Notes: a model not told the origin generated them from the letters alone. Shown: positions 32,301 through 41,220, counted from the stretch's first letter. The stretch is DNA of 64,000 bases from Chungangia koreensis (GCF_042651785.1 NZ_JBHSEC010000001.1:186001-250000); one strand, 5' to 3'. Numbers and translations are program-made.

Positions 32301-32636
32301 TTATTTATGGATAGAAACTCTCGTTCCAATCGGAACCTTTGCGGCCAATTCTAATACATGATGATTATACATTCTTATACAGCCATGAGAGACATGTTTA
32401 CCGATGGAGGCTGGGTTATTCGTTCCATGGATCCCGTAATGAGGCTTTGATAATCCCATCCAAATCACTCCGAATGGTCCACCGGGATTCCATTGTTTAT
32501 TGACCACTTTGTATGTTCCATTAGGTGTTGGGGTCAACATTTTGCCGACTCCAATCGGGTATGTTTTTATAAGCCTTCTACCATCAAACAGCCTTAACTT
32601 GTGTTTCGATATTGAAACGTCAATCCATCTCACCAA
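32301..32636 (-). CDS. L,D-transpeptidase (YkuD domain)
   Basis: The 111-residue protein is a bare YkuD catalytic domain. The active-site block IHGTNNPASIGKHVSHGCIR has His, Ser, His-Gly-Cys-Ile-Arg with the nucleophilic Cys at about residue 85, and the N-terminal strand DVSISKHKLRLFDG is typical. Such enzymes make 3-3 cross-links in peptidoglycan using the meso-diaminopimelate. There is no signal peptide or LysM domain, unlike B. subtilis YkuD. The start is uncertain: TTG 32636 or GTG 32633, with no good ribosome site; AGGAGG at 32726-32731 leads into another frame. Confidence 0.8.
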   Translation of the reverse strand: MVRWIDVSISKHKLRLFDGRRLIKTYPIGVGKMLTPTPNGTYKVVNKQWNPGGPFGVIWMGLSKPHYGIHGTNNPASIGKHVSHGCIRMYNHHVLELAAKVPIGTRVSIHK

Positions 32637-32773
32637 TAAGAATCCACTTCCACTTCTTTTGAATTTGAAGAGTACGAAAGATGGGCAAGGTTGAAGGAAT
32701 TCTGAATTTCAAATATAAAGAACTTCCTCCTAATTAGTCTATGCAGCAAAAGACAGTAGAGGTTCAAAATTTA

Positions 32774-32807
32774 AACGACCTGAAGCAACTTTTAGCTTCA
32801 GGTCGTT
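32774..32807 (-). terminator. Hairpin terminator of the TraB-family gene
   Basis: Arms AACGACCTGAAGC (32774-32786) and GCTTCAGGTCGTT (32795-32807) are perfect complements; on the minus strand they are followed by a T-rich run, just after the stop at 32827. Confidence 0.75.
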
Positions 32808-32826
32808 ATGTGTTTAAACAAATGCA

Positions 32827-33993
32827 CTATAGGTTCTGGAAAAACGTTTTAATGACGTCAGCACCGCCGATGAAAGTCCCGATGGAACCACCGATATTAG
32901 CGAGTACGATTACGAGTAGTACGCGTGTAACTTTATTGTCCCAAAAACCTTTTACTGTAAAGACATCTTCGGATAAGGTCTCGAAGTCCCTGACACTTGG
33001 GCGTCGCATATAAGCTTGAACTGCCCCAGAGAACCAGCCGACTGCGAGTAAAGGATGGAGGGCAGTCAAAGGAGCGGCGACGAATGAAGTGAGCACTGCC
33101 AGTGGATGCCCAAGGGCAGCAATTGTTCCGACTGCAGCGAGAGAACCTGTCCATAGGAACCAGCTAATGGTTTGTTGGAGACCAGCTTCCGGATTGGCTA
33201 AGAATGTATACACAATCAGTCCGACGATTAAAAGCGGAATCAGCCAACCGACCACTTTTGGCCATTTAGGCTTTGGCGGCAATGCGGTAAGCTTCTTTAA
33301 ATCATGTTCTTTGTAAATCTCTTGAGTAATTCCCGGAATATGGGCAGCACCTAAAACAGCGACAATCTTCTTCCCAGGAGCTTTGCGAATCTTTTGCGCT
33401 AAGTATTGGTCGCGTTCGTCAATCAGTGGCTGCTTCAGCTTTGGAAAGGACTCTGTGAATTCAGCAAGGACGGAATTGAGCATGTCCTTCGATTTCATCT
33501 GTTCCATTTCCTCTTCACTGATTTCTTCCTTGCTGAAGATACTCATGAATACAGATGTCAATAACTGTGACTTGCCCATGAATCCCAAGTTGCCCCAAAT
33601 ACGGGAAAACGTTGTTTGGATATTCCGGTCGGCAAGCACCAACTTTGCTCCAATCTCTTTTGCGGACTTAATGCCTTGGATCATTTCCTGGCCGGGTTGA
33701 ATATCGAACTGCTTGGCCATCCGGTTCTGGAAGGAGGAAATCGCCAAGTTCATCAACAGCAACGAAGCTTTTTTCTCTTTGATCACTTTAAAGATGTCCG
33801 TTTCTTTCCATTTATTTCCTTCAGTAATAGCTTTATAACGTTGCTCATCCAGCTCGATACAAACCGTATCCGGCTGTTCGGCTTCAATGATGGATTTAAC
33901 CTGCTCGGCGCTTTGTCTTGAAACGTGGGCGGTCCCAATCAGGATGAATTCCTTATCTTCTATCGTAAGTCTTGTGATATTCTCTTCAGACAT
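32827..33993 (-). CDS. TraB/PrgY (TIKI-type) family membrane protein
   Basis: The 388-residue protein has the TraB domain in its first 230 residues: FILIGTAHVSRQSAEQVK, TVCIELDEQRYKAI, LVLADRNIQTTFSR and VAVLGAAHIPGI (GTAHVS and GAAHIPG are the hallmarks). Four to five membrane helices follow (about 255-385). Family members include PrgY, which blocks pheromone cCF10 activity in Enterococcus, and eukaryotic TIKI metalloproteases, so peptide cleavage is plausible but unproven. It is monocistronic, with no pheromone gene beside it. Confidence 0.85.
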   Translation of the reverse strand: MSEENITRLTIEDKEFILIGTAHVSRQSAEQVKSIIEAEQPDTVCIELDEQRYKAITEGNKWKETDIFKVIKEKKASLLLMNLAISSFQNRMAKQFDIQPGQEMIQGIKSAKEIGAKLVLADRNIQTTFSRIWGNLGFMGKSQLLTSVFMSIFSKEEISEEEMEQMKSKDMLNSVLAEFTESFPKLKQPLIDERDQYLAQKIRKAPGKKIVAVLGAAHIPGITQEIYKEHDLKKLTALPPKPKWPKVVGWLIPLLIVGLIVYTFLANPEAGLQQTISWFLWTGSLAAVGTIAALGHPLAVLTSFVAAPLTALHPLLAVGWFSGAVQAYMRRPSVRDFETLSEDVFTVKGFWDNKVTRVLLVIVLANIGGSIGTFIGGADVIKTFFQNL

Positions 33994-34108
33994 AAGCGAC
34001 TTCCTTTATCTATATAGTTTCTTATATTTAATAATGAGCCATTAGATGGTAGATTTCAACTGCCGGATTGAAGAAAATATAAGCACGCGGAGCATATTCG
34101 GAACATAC

Positions 34109-34132
34109 CCTACTAAAAAGGTTAGTAGGAGG
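34109..34132 (+). promoter_or_regulatory. Hairpin overlapping the Shine-Dalgarno sequence
   Basis: CCTACTAA (34109-34116) pairs perfectly with TTAGTAGG (34122-34129) around a 5-nt loop, and the second arm runs into TAGGAGG (34126-34132), the ribosome site of the next gene. This could lower translation or form an RNA switch. Confidence 0.4.
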
Positions 34133-34143
34133 TTTGTGGAGTT

Positions 34144-35229
34144 ATGCGGGCTCCGTTTTTAAAGGGTTCTTCGCCGCGTTCCTCGTGGCATCTGTTTGAA
34201 CTCATCGGTCTTGTGTTGGTGTTCTTGTCCCTGCTGATTCTATTATTTGCCCCGCAGTCCCTTTCAAGTTTTTTCAATACGGTCATAGCAGAAGTGAAGC
34301 CGGTTGTAGTGGATATATTCCTGACGAGCGAGGTCGGGATGGCGATAATCATTAGTGTGATTTTCGGTCGGCTGCTGGAGCGGCTTGGGTTTACAGACGG
34401 TCTCATCCGCGTGTTTGTACCCATTATGAAATGGTTCAAGATCAACCCCTCAGTAATTGTCCCAAGCGTCTACAATATTTTAGGTGATATAAATGCTGCT
34501 GGAAAAATTTCTGGTCCTATATTAGTTAAGGCGAACGCGACGAAAGCGGAACAAAAGATTGCAGTTGCGACCATGATTCAGTCTCCGCAATCATTCGCTA
34601 CGTTAGTGCTGGGGCTCATAGCCTTATCGGTTTTTGGCATTAACGCTTTCCCTCTAATTCTTTTCTCAATTTTCATACCGATAATTATCGTGCCGTTCAT
34701 TCTCTCAAGAACGATTTATAGGGATACCCGGAAGGTCGACCTTAATGAGTTGCCTCGATTCACACCTCAAACGCGATTCATGAATACCATTTTCGGTTCA
34801 GCAAGAGAAGGTGTTGAATTATTATTCCTGATCATTATTCCTGCAGTAGCCGCAGTCTTTTTCTTCATCGGTGCACTTAAGTTCTTTGGGTTATGGAGTG
34901 GAATTGAAGGTGTGCTAACTTCGTTTTTAACGGTGCTAAGTATAGAGCCCTCAACGGGAATCATTTCAATTTTAGCTGCACCGACATTAGCGGTTGCCCA
35001 ATTGGCTGATGTAGCAGCAACAATCGACCCAAGACTAATTGTCGGTTCCTTTGTTTTAGCAAACTCGGGACTTCCGTTGTCTGTTATCTTTGGACAGATT
35101 CCAGTAACCTGGGCAGAATCATCTGATTTGAGTGAGCGGGAGGCATTAGTAGCTGCGGTGATCGGAATGCTGATCCGGATTTTCACTGCCTGTATCCTTG
35201 CGTACTTCTTGACTCCATTCCTGGTGTGA
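34144..35229 (+). CDS. Nucleoside-recognition (Gate) domain membrane protein
   Basis: This 361-residue protein has about eight membrane helices. Two similar halves contain GRLLERLGFTDGLIRVFVPI with NILGDINAAGKISGPIL, and later LIIIPAVAAVFFFIGALKFF with SFVLANSGLPLSVIFGQIP. These recall the nucleoside-recognition/Gate domain of YjiH- and SpmA-type proteins. The substrate is unknown. Its stop overlaps the start of the amidohydrolase gene, so the pair probably imports and opens a cyclic amide or deaminates a base. Confidence 0.75.
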   Translation: MRAPFLKGSSPRSSWHLFELIGLVLVFLSLLILLFAPQSLSSFFNTVIAEVKPVVVDIFLTSEVGMAIIISVIFGRLLERLGFTDGLIRVFVPIMKWFKINPSVIVPSVYNILGDINAAGKISGPILVKANATKAEQKIAVATMIQSPQSFATLVLGLIALSVFGINAFPLILFSIFIPIIIVPFILSRTIYRDTRKVDLNELPRFTPQTRFMNTIFGSAREGVELLFLIIIPAVAAVFFFIGALKFFGLWSGIEGVLTSFLTVLSIEPSTGIISILAAPTLAVAQLADVAATIDPRLIVGSFVLANSGLPLSVIFGQIPVTWAESSDLSEREALVAAVIGMLIRIFTACILAYFLTPFLV

Positions 35230-36440
35230 TGGGTATGATCTTAATCCATGCAAAGAAAATTGTGACAGTAGGCGAGAAGGGTACCATCCATGATGGTGCC
35301 CTCATCGTTGAAGGCAAGAGCATTAAAGACATAGGACAGTATGGTGAAATGAGGAGCAAATACCCTACTATCGAAGAAATTGATAACAGTGAATACGTAA
35401 TCACTCCATCTTTGATAGATTGCCACACGCATCTACTTGAGTACGCACCGACTTCACTCTATCCAGTAACTCCGGAGACCCATTTCCATGCCGGAAGAAT
35501 CCTCTTATTTAAAGCGTTAGCTTCCGGAATTACAACATTAGGTGAACAGGTTTGCGGACATCCAATGTGTGATTTTACAATGATGGACTATCGGAAAGCG
35601 GTAAGAGATTTGCCTATAGATGTTTCATTTGCCGCGACCAGCATATCCATAGGCCTTCCTGAATTAGCTCATTTCACTTCCGTTACTGGTCGTCGTAAAG
35701 TCGAAAAAGATGAATTATCTAACTTGGAGATTATTGAACAAATTGCCGTAAATAGCGACTACCCTGGTGAAAATATCTTCATGAATGCCACACCGGCTAA
35801 TTTTGAGGCGAAAGAAGTGCCGCGCGCGGGGGAACTTATTTACACGGAATTAGAGCTGAAGAAAATAGTAGGACTCTATAGTCGCCTCGGCAAGAGAATC
35901 GGTGCCCATGTCGCTGGTGAGGAAGGAATCCAGCTTGCTCTGGATACAGGAATCGATGTTATTCACCATGCACATGGGATTTCAGATCAACAGATCATGT
36001 CCGCCTCTGCGAAGGGGATTCCGATAATTGCTACTCCTATAGGAGGAACGCATCTCCGGCCGAATTCACCCGAAGAGATACTGAAGTTAGTCAAGAATGG
36101 AATCGCTGTTTCTGTTTCAACCGATTCCTACTTGCCTCCGCATCATGAGGCGACATGGCTTTTAACCAAAAGGACATTATATGGACCAAACCACTTGATG
36201 GAAATTGCCCAACCGTCTATGAAACTCCTTGCAAGAGAAGGTTTTGATGAAAATGAGATTTTGGCAGTTTTGACAGCGAATCCGGCTTCACTTTTAGGGA
36301 AGGACCGAATTGGAAGACTGGAAATTGGAATGGATGCTGATTTCCTTGTCGCACTTGGCGTACCCGGACTTGAAATTGTTGCGCCGGAGCACATTAAAAT
36401 GGTTTATTTTAAAGGAAAACGAGTTATAAATCGAGTTTAA
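35229..36440 (+). CDS. Amidohydrolase-family metal-dependent hydrolase
   Basis: The roughly 403-residue protein has the amidohydrolase set: IDCHTHLLE (H-x-H), GAHVAGEEG, VIHHAHG and VSTDSYLPP (metal Asp), with the small beta-sandwich formed by the termini (ALIVEGKSIKDIG and GMDADFLVAL). It resembles imidazolonepropionase- and prolidase-like members that hydrolyse amide or amidine bonds. ATG 35229 shares bases with the upstream stop (TGATG); GTG 35226 and ATG 35235 are alternatives. No ribosome site is visible, so it relies on coupling to the transporter gene. Confidence 0.85.
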   Translation: MGMILIHAKKIVTVGEKGTIHDGALIVEGKSIKDIGQYGEMRSKYPTIEEIDNSEYVITPSLIDCHTHLLEYAPTSLYPVTPETHFHAGRILLFKALASGITTLGEQVCGHPMCDFTMMDYRKAVRDLPIDVSFAATSISIGLPELAHFTSVTGRRKVEKDELSNLEIIEQIAVNSDYPGENIFMNATPANFEAKEVPRAGELIYTELELKKIVGLYSRLGKRIGAHVAGEEGIQLALDTGIDVIHHAHGISDQQIMSASAKGIPIIATPIGGTHLRPNSPEEILKLVKNGIAVSVSTDSYLPPHHEATWLLTKRTLYGPNHLMEIAQPSMKLLAREGFDENEILAVLTANPASLLGKDRIGRLEIGMDADFLVALGVPGLEIVAPEHIKMVYFKGKRVINRV

Positions 36441-36441
36441 A

Positions 36442-36473
36442 AAAGAACCGATTCAACATGCCGGTTCTTTTTT
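36442..36473 (+). terminator. Rho-independent terminator
   Basis: Arms AAAGAACCG (36442-36450) and CGGTTCTTT (36462-36470), then TTT, directly after the amidohydrolase stop. Confidence 0.8.
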
Positions 36474-36624
36474 CATACACAAGTGCGGATTATTTGGGAT
36501 AGTAACGATTCAGTTCAAGTAATAATAAATCCTTATGGTTCCTAAATTTACTACTCTCAAGTGAAAAAGGTATAATGTTATAGATAAATAACTTGGAAGT
36601 GTTCCGGAAAATAGGGGGACAGAA

Positions 36625-37461
36625 ATGGACTTTGACAAAAAGTTATATGAATTTTTGAAGGACAAGACTTGGCAGTTGACAGAAGAGTGGTATGCTACAC
36701 TCGACAAACGTAATACAGGTGGGGTTTACGCAATGGAAGACCCCGAAGCTATACAAAGGATGAAAGAACAAAATCATGAATTCTACAAACGGTTAAATCG
36801 GTTATTCGTGGAAGATCGGGATACTTTCTTAGAGGATTTTGAAGAATGGGTGGTCGAGGTAGCAACAGACGAAAATCATATCCGTACACCTCTTCATTTT
36901 ATCCTAAGAGAATTCTTCCGAGTGCAAAGTCAATACGTAAATTTGATCCATCAGTTTTCAGAAGTGCATAAAGGTGAAATTAGTCAGGAGAAAATTGAAA
37001 GCTGGTATCAAGAAGTTATTAATGCGGTCGGTAAAATTATCGAATGGTTTACAGCTGAACATTATACTTATGCACAAAAAATACTTAATGCCCAGCGGGA
37101 AATGATTAATGAATTGAGCTCACCGGTCATTTCGTTGGATAAGAACCGTGCTTTGCTTCCGCTAGTGGGGGATATTGATACAGCAAGGGCGAATTATTTG
37201 TTAGAAAACACTTTGCTTCAATGTTCAGAGAAAAAGGTCAGTTGCTTGTATATCGATCTTTCCGGAGTAGTAATCGTCGACACGATGGTAGCTCAACAGC
37301 TTTTCAGATTAGTTGAAGCACTACGGTTATTAGGAATTAAGAGTGTGATTTCTGGGATTCGGCCTGAGATAGCTCAAACTGCCATCCAACTCGGCATTCA
37401 ATTTAATGACATGACAACGGTGTCTAATTTAGAACAAGCCCTCAACTTAGACTTGGATTGA
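36625..37461 (+). CDS. RsbR-type stressosome protein with STAS domain
   Basis: This 278-residue protein has an N-terminal globin-like/RsbR_N domain (about 1-145: WYATLDKRN, REFFRVQSQYVNLIHQF) and a C-terminal STAS domain (about 160-275) with ELSSPVISLDKNRALLPLVG and IDLSGVVIVDTMVAQQLF. RsbR paralogues build the stressosome with RsbS and control RsbT and so sigma-B. The first phosphorylated Thr of RsbRA appears as Ser here (SSPVI). TTTACT-N18-TATAAT is a plausible promoter just upstream. It stands alone, away from an rsb operon. Confidence 0.85.
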   Translation: MDFDKKLYEFLKDKTWQLTEEWYATLDKRNTGGVYAMEDPEAIQRMKEQNHEFYKRLNRLFVEDRDTFLEDFEEWVVEVATDENHIRTPLHFILREFFRVQSQYVNLIHQFSEVHKGEISQEKIESWYQEVINAVGKIIEWFTAEHYTYAQKILNAQREMINELSSPVISLDKNRALLPLVGDIDTARANYLLENTLLQCSEKKVSCLYIDLSGVVIVDTMVAQQLFRLVEALRLLGIKSVISGIRPEIAQTAIQLGIQFNDMTTVSNLEQALNLDLD

Positions 37462-37468
37462 AATGTTT

Positions 37469-37490
37469 GCTCCCTTATTGGGGGCTTTTC
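37469..37490 (+). terminator. Rho-independent terminator
   Basis: GCTCCC (37469-37474) and GGGGGC (37480-37485) with one wobble, then TTTTC. Confidence 0.7.
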
Positions 37491-37570
37491 TTTTGTCTAT
37501 AAATGGTCAGCAGGATTAATACGTGCTTCTGTGGAATTAGGTATTAGTCGATTTAAATAGGGGGAGTTTG

Positions 37571-38020
37571 ATGCGTCCACGAGCAAACACGTTAGGAATC
37601 TTGTTTAAAGGTGGAAAAGTTCTTTTGGAAGAGAATGTGGCGAGACACTCCAAAGGATACGGTACATATTATCGGCCGATTGGCGGCACTATCGAACTTG
37701 GTGAACGCTCACAACAAGCACTCGTGCGGGAATTTCAAGAAGAATTGCAGGTTGAAGTGAGCGTGTTGAAAAGTCTCGGTTGTCTTGAAAATATATACAA
37801 GGTGAAAGGACGGATTGGGCACGAAATCACCCTCCTTTATACCGTTGAATTCGTAGACTCGTCCCTATATGAAAAGGAATCTTTTATCATGACGGAAGGC
37901 AACAAAATCACAACTGCGAAATGGATGGATGTACGCGATTTAATTGAAAAGGTCGTATTTCCAGATGGTTTAATTGAGTTACTTGAGATTGAGTTTGCCC
38001 GCCAAATGGAGAAAGTATAA
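37571..38020 (+). CDS. Nudix hydrolase
   Basis: The 149-residue protein has a complete Nudix box, GGTIELGERSQQALVREFQE with E-L following (G-x(5)-E-x(7)-R-E-x-x-E-E), at about residues 38-60. Nudix enzymes hydrolyse nucleoside diphosphates linked to another moiety; the exact substrate is not visible. ATG 37571 follows GGGGAGTTTG. Its stop overlaps the start of the GrpB gene (TAATG), so they are co-translated. Confidence 0.88.
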   Translation: MRPRANTLGILFKGGKVLLEENVARHSKGYGTYYRPIGGTIELGERSQQALVREFQEELQVEVSVLKSLGCLENIYKVKGRIGHEITLLYTVEFVDSSLYEKESFIMTEGNKITTAKWMDVRDLIEKVVFPDGLIELLEIEFARQMEKV

Positions 38021-38556
38021 TGAAACTCGGGTTGAAGAATGACGAGGTCCGGCTCGAAACATACGATCCGGAGTGGAAGCAGGAATTTGAACGAGTGAAG
38101 CAAACAATTATGAAGTTTACAGGGTTGTCCCAGAACCGGATAGAACATATCGGAAGTACTGCAGTCGAGGGGATCTCTTCGAAACCGGTTATCGATATTC
38201 TGATCGGGGTCGATGATTTAGAACAGGTTGAAAAACAGCTTATAGATGGTTTAAAACAAGCGGGTTTTCTCCGTTTGAAAGTAAAACGACCAGGAGAGAT
38301 CGTATTAGCTAAGTTTCTGGATGAGAGTTATGATGAAAAAACGCATTACATTCACCTGACAGACTACCATTCGGAGCTTTGGAAAAATCTGATTTTTTTC
38401 CGTGACTATTTAAATGCAAATGAGTATGAAAAAGAGAAATATGAAAAATTAAAATTAGACTATGTAAAAAGATCATCTACTGGGATCATCGAATACACGG
38501 ACTTTAAAGAGAGGTTCGTCTTAGAAGTATTCATGAAGCGCAGTGAAGAAGAGTGA
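38020..38556 (+). CDS. GrpB/UPF0157 family protein (second copy)
   Basis: This 178-residue protein has RIEHIGSTAVEGISSKPVID, the GrpB signature, at about 38-57, then THYIHLTDYHSELWKNLIFF. It belongs to the same family as 14746-15261 but is clearly divergent. It is coupled to the Nudix gene; both may act on nucleotides, since GrpB proteins have a nucleotidyltransferase-like fold. Confidence 0.85.
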   Translation: MKLGLKNDEVRLETYDPEWKQEFERVKQTIMKFTGLSQNRIEHIGSTAVEGISSKPVIDILIGVDDLEQVEKQLIDGLKQAGFLRLKVKRPGEIVLAKFLDESYDEKTHYIHLTDYHSELWKNLIFFRDYLNANEYEKEKYEKLKLDYVKRSSTGIIEYTDFKERFVLEVFMKRSEEE

Positions 38557-38653
38557 ACTTGTTAAAAAGAGGGTAAATATTAAGTAAGCTTCACTTTCCC
38601 TATAGCTCTAAAAAGACGTACGCTCATTGAAGTTTCGACTTGGAGGCAAAAAG

Positions 38654-38836
38654 GTGAGAAAAGTCTATGGTGTTCCAAAACTGGCAGCCTATCTTTTAGA
38701 AGAAGGTTATCCTTTATCCGAGGAGCAAATAATCGGCCTCATGAAGGAAAAGGCGATTCCGCACTCAAAGCCTTATCAAAATATCATTGCCTTTAATCTT
38801 GACCATATCGATTGGTGGGTAAGCCAAAGAAGATGA
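38654..38836 (+). CDS. Small putative DNA-binding protein (excisionase-like fold)
   Basis: This 60-residue basic protein starts with GTG behind TTGGAGGCAAAAAG. The pattern RKVYGVPKLAAYLLEEGYPL, then IIGLMKEKAIPHSKPYQNII and HIDWW, resembles the winged-helix of MerR/excisionase-type small proteins, in which a helix-turn-helix is followed by a short wing. I cannot name a family. There is no integrase nearby, so a phage role is not supported. Confidence 0.6.
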   Translation: MRKVYGVPKLAAYLLEEGYPLSEEQIIGLMKEKAIPHSKPYQNIIAFNLDHIDWWVSQRR

Positions 38837-38869
38837 AAGAGTCCCTGCTTTTAATAGAGGGACTCTTTC
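38835..38869. terminator. Bidirectional hairpin terminator
   Basis: Arms GAAAGAGTCCCT (38835-38846) and AGGGACTCTTTC (38858-38869) are perfect complements and touch the stop codons of both convergent genes. Confidence 0.85.
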
Positions 38870-39458
38870 ACTGCAAACGTTTAGGAGGATCTTGTGTATC
38901 GGACGTTATTTCAGTAAAAATATTCTCGGTTGAGGGAGTGGGAGGATTGCTTAGTTTCCCGCTCTGTATAAGTTGTATTAGTTGTTGAATATCCTCTTTT
39001 GTAGCAGGCTGCTTTTCCTTTTTTAATTGATAACCCAATAGCCCGCTCGGTTCGATCGTGGCAATCTCCACATCGGAAATAGAAGAAATCCCTGCTTGTC
39101 GGAGATGAGACTCCAATTTGTCGGTAGTCAGACGAAGTTTTTTTAAGTTCGTTTCAAGTAGTTGTCCGTTTTGGATCACGACTATGGATTTTCCGGAGAT
39201 GATCGTTTCGTAACGGTCAGAACGTATTTGAATAAGTTCAAATGCCAATAAAGTCAGAACTAATATAAAGGAAATCCCGAACGTGGTCCAATAGCCTTCA
39301 TCCGCAAGAGGCTGGATGAGCAATGTTCCGATCGCGAGGACAAGAACTGTTTCTGGAATCGTCATCTGTGATATGGATTTTCTGCCGGCGAGCCGCAAAA
39401 TGATCGTACCGACAATAAATATTAAGACAGTCTTCCAAATTAAATTCCAATCCAATCC
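38868..39458 (-). CDS. DUF421 (YetF/YrbG-like) membrane protein
   Basis: The product of about 196 residues has three N-terminal membrane helices (about 5-25, 35-52, 58-78) followed by the conserved cytoplasmic domain: GKSIVVIQNGQLLETNLKK, then LESHLRQAGISSISDVEIAT, IEPSG and L-G-Y-Q. This matches YetF-type DUF421 proteins, which affect spore envelope or stress traits but lack a known activity. TTG 39458 is preferred because AGAGGAGGAGACAGGA precedes it; an upstream ATG at 39509 lacks a site. The C-terminal tail is Pro/Thr-rich. Confidence 0.85.
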   Translation of the reverse strand, partial: GLDWNLIWKTVLIFIVGTIILRLAGRKSISQMTIPETVLVLAIGTLLIQPLADEGYWTTFGISFILVLTLLAFELIQIRSDRYETIISGKSIVVIQNGQLLETNLKKLRLTTDKLESHLRQAGISSISDVEIATIEPSGLLGYQLKKEKQPATKEDIQQLIQLIQSGKLSNPPTPSTENIFTEITSDTQDPPKRLQ

Positions 39459-39568
39459 TGTCTCCTCCTCTATTCCTCTCCTTATCTTTTGAATGTGAAC
39501 TGTTTTCATGCATCCAAAAAGGATTTCCTTACATATTAGGCGAAAGTAATAATAAAAAGGAGATTATT

Positions 39569-39985
39569 ATGAAACAATCATTCGAAGAATTTTTACAAGT
39601 TTATTTATCTATATGGGAGTCCTCCGACCTTGAAGGAATGAAGAGAATCATTTCTGAAGACTATAGAGCCCGAGAGATAACTGGCGAGGAGATTCTCGAT
39701 TTTGGATTTGAGGAATCCGTTGAAGGATGGAAAAACGGTTTTGAGTATGTCGTACAAAACAACGCTAAGTGGGATATATCCATTCATTCGGTTTTTCCAT
39801 TGCGGAATAATCAAGTGATGGCTGTCATTGAAGCAGCCATGATCATCGATAAAGAAAAATTACCGCATGCCAACTTATTTTTCTCCACGTTTTCCCAAAG
39901 TGGTAATGAGTGGAAATTGGTTCGTTCATATATCGAGGCGGGTGTTCAAAGGCAACTCAGTCCGTCGCCCGGGTTGAGCTCATAG
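39569..39985 (+). CDS. SnoaL-like/NTF2-fold protein
   Basis: This 138-residue protein has the alpha-helical start FEEFLQVYLSIWESSDLEGM and beta strands WDISIHSVFPLRNNQVMAVI and NEWKLVRSYIE, the layout of SnoaL/DUF4440 NTF2-like folds. The function is unknown. AAAAGGAGATTATT precedes the ATG. It is followed 33 bp later by the CdaR-type regulator on the same strand. Confidence 0.65.
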   Translation: MKQSFEEFLQVYLSIWESSDLEGMKRIISEDYRAREITGEEILDFGFEESVEGWKNGFEYVVQNNAKWDISIHSVFPLRNNQVMAVIEAAMIIDKEKLPHANLFFSTFSQSGNEWKLVRSYIEAGVQRQLSPSPGLSS

Positions 39986-40018
39986 ATTACAGTCTCAAAT
40001 AAGAAAGGGGGCGGGTGA

Positions 40019-41110
40019 ATGTTCGATCTAACAGCATTAGGTGCACAGCTTGTAAAGGAACTATCGGAGTTGATTGAACAAAGTATAATTGTGACGGATC
40101 AGCATGGTGTTATTATTGCAAGCACTGATCGCTCCCGGTTGAATACCATCCATGAAGGAGCGACTCTTGCGATGGAAACCCGACAGGAGCTTCCGATGAC
40201 TGAGGAAATGACGGGGAAACTTCACGGTGTCCGTCCAGGCGTGGTCTTGCCGATTATCGTAACTGACATTCCTATTGGTGTAATCGGTATTACAGGGAAA
40301 CCTTTGGAAATCGAAAAATATGCGAAGCTTGTCCGGAAAGTGGCGGAATTGTTTGTGACAGAATTCATGGCTCGCCAGGAACATGAGCGTGGATTCCGGG
40401 ATCTGGAGTTGCTGATTTTCGATTTGTTCACAACAGATATGGACGAAATCGCCATGGTCGAACGCTCAAAATTATTAGGATTAGATATTACTGCTTTTTC
40501 TCGCGTGGCAGTAATTGAGAGCAATAAGGCTTTTGATTTTACTGAGGTGGAAGATTTGCTTCGTACCCAACGAATTCACCCAAACTTAAAACTTGTCCGA
40601 TGGGGAGTCGGCAAATTGATTATGTTGGTCCCAGAAAATGCAGAGACTCAACTTCGAACGAAGTTAGGCGAATTTGAACAATTAGTCAAAAGCTATAGAT
40701 CCGATTCAATTGGAATTGGTGTTGGAGCTGCCAAGCCATATACTCACCTGAAGGAGTCGTTCCAGGAAGCGGAGAGAGCGGCAGCGGTTTCGAGAAATTG
40801 GAAAAGAATAGTGTTCGAAGAGGAGCTTAAGTTGGAGCTACTCTATCATTCATTACCAAATGAAGTGAAAGAAGAGTATAGGAGAAGGACGATTGAGCCT
40901 TTGCTGGGGGACGAGGAACTAGTTCAAACTTTAAAAGTGTGGTTGAAGAACACCGGCTCTCTGCAAGAAATTGCGAATGAATTGCATATACATAAGAATA
41001 CGCTGAAATATCGAGTTCAGAAAATAGAAGAGATATTGAACCTCAACTTCGATAACAAAGAACATATTGCCATTGTTGCGGTGGCGATCGGATTATTAGC
41101 AGCAAAGTAA
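40019..41110 (+). CDS. CdaR/PucR-type regulator (YsfB-like) of glycolate genes
   Basis: The 363-residue protein has an N-terminal sugar-diacid recognition domain (about 1-130: QSIIVTDQHGVIIASTDRSR), a GGDEF-like middle region (about 150-275) and a PucR-type C-terminal helix-turn-helix (about 305-360: LQEIANELHIHKNTLKYRVQ). In B. subtilis the homologous YsfB lies beside ysfC and ysfD, the glcD/glcF equivalents, as here. It is probably an activator of the next two genes responding to glycolate or a related 2-hydroxyacid. AAAGGGGGCGGGTGA precedes the ATG. Confidence 0.88.
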   Translation: MFDLTALGAQLVKELSELIEQSIIVTDQHGVIIASTDRSRLNTIHEGATLAMETRQELPMTEEMTGKLHGVRPGVVLPIIVTDIPIGVIGITGKPLEIEKYAKLVRKVAELFVTEFMARQEHERGFRDLELLIFDLFTTDMDEIAMVERSKLLGLDITAFSRVAVIESNKAFDFTEVEDLLRTQRIHPNLKLVRWGVGKLIMLVPENAETQLRTKLGEFEQLVKSYRSDSIGIGVGAAKPYTHLKESFQEAERAAAVSRNWKRIVFEEELKLELLYHSLPNEVKEEYRRRTIEPLLGDEELVQTLKVWLKNTGSLQEIANELHIHKNTLKYRVQKIEEILNLNFDNKEHIAIVAVAIGLLAAK

Positions 41111-41135
41111 AAGACATCGAGCAGATGTCTTTTTG
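41110..41135 (+). terminator. Rho-independent terminator
   Basis: Arms AAAGACATC (41110-41118) and GATGTCTTT (41124-41132), then TT; directly after the regulator gene. Confidence 0.8.
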
Positions 41136-41220
41136 TCTTTTTGGACAAATAGAGAGGTGAATTTTTAGTTTTTATCATATAGAAAAGTCCGTGTTTTTGA
41201 AATTATGATATAGAAAAGTA

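Noticed and set aside
32622..32712. 31-codon leader peptide gene before ykuD-like gene
   Set aside because: Its TTG start is 13 nt from the AGGAGG, longer than usual, and the sequence shows no coding character; mentioned only as a possibility.
38654..38836. Phage excisionase
   Set aside because: Only the small winged-helix-like pattern fits; no integrase, attachment site or phage genes are near.
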